Shown here: one piece after another, positions 62,020-64,000 of the stretch
Position numbering within the stretch: position 1 is the stretch's first letter
How the letters are laid out: the number at the start of each line of letters is the position of its first letter
Position numbers and translations under genes: made by a program
The notes under the pieces: generated by a model
The model's database searches: none
Seen by the model: the letters and a program-made list of their open reading frames with translations, nothing else
Told to the model about the DNA's origin: nothing
NCBI GenBank assembly: GCA_030533445.1
Contig: CM060073.1
Span: forward strand, 37,403,428-37,467,427
From: Cyprinodon diabolis
Lineage: Eukaryota > Chordata > Actinopteri > Cyprinodontiformes > Cyprinodontidae
Length of the DNA: 64,000 nt
Reading direction: 5' to 3'

Positions 62020-64000
62020 CTGAAGATAAGGCGATATAAAGGTCACGATGGCTTTTCACGAACAACGTGCAATTACTGGATTTCATCACAGCACTGCTCT
62101 GAAGACATGACATGTATTTGATGTCTACTTCTTTAGAGGTTCATCTGATAAAGGTTACAGAGGAGTAGCTTTTTCATTTATTGTTTTGACACCCTTTAAA
62201 AACAAGTGAAAAAAAATACATAAATATTGTGCAACAGGATAATCTCACAAAATAATCCAACCTTAAATGTGAGAGCATTTAATGAGAGACGGAGAAATCC
62301 TGTGTAAAAAAGAACATCTAACATTAAAAAAAATAAAAAAACATTTGAAGAGTTATTTAATTATACTTTATGCTTTTAAAGTAAATCAGTTCTCAGGATC
62401 ATCTAATCAGAAATCTATGATGGGCTGTTTCAATGGTTCAAATGCCAAAAAATAGACCTGCAAATAAATTATTTGGGAGAGATTATAGCCAAACAGCGAT
62501 TAAATAATAATATAATTATAATTGAACTTTATTGATCTCATATTGGAGAAAATTACCTCTGCATTTTAACCAATCAACTTAGGGAGCAGTGCCTCTATCT
62601 TAACAATAAATATGTGAATGTTATTATTCCTAGACTTAAATTGGAACTGTGGGCGTTCTCAGATCAAAGCATATCATGCCCACTGTTAGGTATGTTGGTG
62701 GACCTGCGATGAGAGACAGGGAAGAACTCTTTAGGATACCAGAACAGGTGAGACAGAAGCAAAGAGAAAAAGAGGGAATCACCTTTTCTGGACAATCAAG
62801 AGAGATTGTGCAAAGATTCCTCTCTCTGCTAGGTTCGACCTTCCTAAGAGTAATATCCTATCAGCAAATAGAAGACATACAAATGTGTCGCTGCTCAAGT
62901 ATCAACAAGTGTGCCACAAGTTATGTTAAGAATATTTTTTTCTCTTGACTTTGGAGTTCATATCCCTGTAAAATGTGGATGAACTCAAATTAACTGACCT
63001 ATTTTCCAGAGGTTGAGATCATGCTATTGCAATCATAGTTTGTTTTAAAACTTTTTATCAGACGCTTCTCATCTTTGGTTTACATCACATTACCTCTCCA
63101 TCAATAACCCGAAACTAATAAAACACATAGGAAAGCTGACACTGACGGAGTTTGTGATTGTTTATGTGAGCCTGCGCTTCATCCACGTCCCTGGCTTCTC
63201 TGCATCCCTCTCAAGTACGCTTGGAAGAATCTCTAAGGAGACACTGTCCATAAAAGCTATGGGTGGCAGCTGCAAGAACTTAATCCAAACAGACAAAGAG
63301 GGCCAAGTGGGGGAGAAAATCTTACCCTTTATTCTCCTCTGCTCTCTCATTCCCTCTTCTTAGACTGGGCTGTGGTTAATCTTCTTAAAATCTGCGGTCA
63401 CAAGTTCAATGCTACGCAGGTGGACGGACCCACCACTAACACACTACAACACACACACACATGCTCGGTATATGTGCAAGCGGGTGGGCAGCAGAAAAGT
63501 ATAGGAGAGCAATTTTCCAGTGGAATAATGAGATAAATAGGCCAAGCAGATGAACCAGTAAAAGTGTATGGGGGCTAATGAAAGGCGCTGACTCCGGCTA
63601 GGTGATTTATAGACACTGTTAGTGCTCAAGCTAACTCTGTATGCTTCTAAACACCAGCGTTTCCTAACGTCACCATAAAACTCGGTCTGAAAAATGAGAG
63701 CAGAAAAAAAAGAGACAAACAAGCCTCCGACAACAAATAAAAGGGGATCAAGACTGTGCAATGAGCCTGGATGAGCTGGGCAAAGAATACCTCCACAATG
63801 GCAGAGTGGAAAGTCGCCTTTAGCCCAACTGAATGCAAAACAGATTAGGAATCAGCTCCTCTTTGAAATGACACATCACAATCCAGTTTCAATTTGTGGA
63901 GGAGACACTTTTGCACAACAGATGTGTGCAAATAAGAAAGACAGAGAATACTAGAGATACTGAGGAAGACAAAAAAAAAAAGAGAGAACAGGGGTAGCTG
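62020..64000 (-). other. fam172a: part of the fam172a intron upstream
   Basis: Lies 5' of the exon at 61828-62019 in gene direction and ends in its acceptor, cttatcttcag. No upstream coding exon is visible before the right edge. A short repeat-like stretch occurs near 62519-62600 and a (CA)n run near 63442-63462; otherwise nothing is recognised. Confidence 0.75.
62519..62605 (+). repeat. short dispersed-repeat remnant
   Basis: The words aactttattgatctcatat, ggagaaaattacctctgcat and tttaaccaatc followed by gggagcagtgcc resemble the 3' part of a common fish retroposon. Only about 85 bases are recognisable. Confidence 0.45.

Noticed and set aside
1..64000. CRISPR arrays, phage defence, operons or a viral genome
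   Set aside because: There are no regularly spaced repeats, no clustered long frames and no ribosome-binding sites; the sequence is an animal gene interior with ordinary transposons.

Overview
This is a eukaryotic, vertebrate-type window: AT-rich, almost entirely non-coding, with short exons bounded by GT/AG splice sites, microsatellites, and transposon families typical of ray-finned fish (Tc1 and pogo relatives, hAT miniature elements, tRNA-derived SINEs, a LINE remnant). A teleost is the best fit; the species cannot be named from the sequence alone. There are no operons, CRISPR arrays, bacterial signals or intact viral genes.

Only one host gene is supported. Two coding exons on the minus strand, at 61828-62019 and 10038-10256, encode consecutive parts of FAM172A (also called ARB2A, an Arb2-domain alpha/beta-hydrolase-like co-transcriptional regulator). 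They are 64 and 73 codons, both start and end in phase 0, and join without loss or gain of a residue relative to the family. The interval between them is one intron of 51,571 bp. Bases 1-10037 belong to the next intron downstream and 62020-64000 to the intron upstream. The first exons, the exon with the hydrolase-type serine motif, and the promoter are outside the window.

The rest is intron. Recognisable mobile DNA, left to right: a Tc1 remnant (about 1110-1625); a tRNA-derived SINE (about 4062-4360); a long-arm foldback element with TTAA target duplications (6664-7305) and a longer relative (56726-57637); a hAT-like miniature element (15073-16076) carrying a second one (15529-15876); a decayed Tc1 (about 20941-24205) split by a pogo element (22043-23873); another TAGGGCT-ended miniature element (40510-40876); a degenerate Tc1/mariner element with a D-36-E spacing (49151-50364) lying 11 bp from a 710-bp hAT miniature element (50376-51085); a LINE reverse-transcriptase remnant (about 52340-53480); and another SINE-like repeat (about 56240-56538).

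Between these are several blocks of balanced composition rich in homeodomain, POU, SOX or E-box-like words. They look like candidate conserved non-coding elements, but that rests on inspection only. I found no convincing undescribed gene system. The most informative observations are the nested insertions, the foldback pair with its small coding-like centre, and the candidate intronic regulatory blocks.
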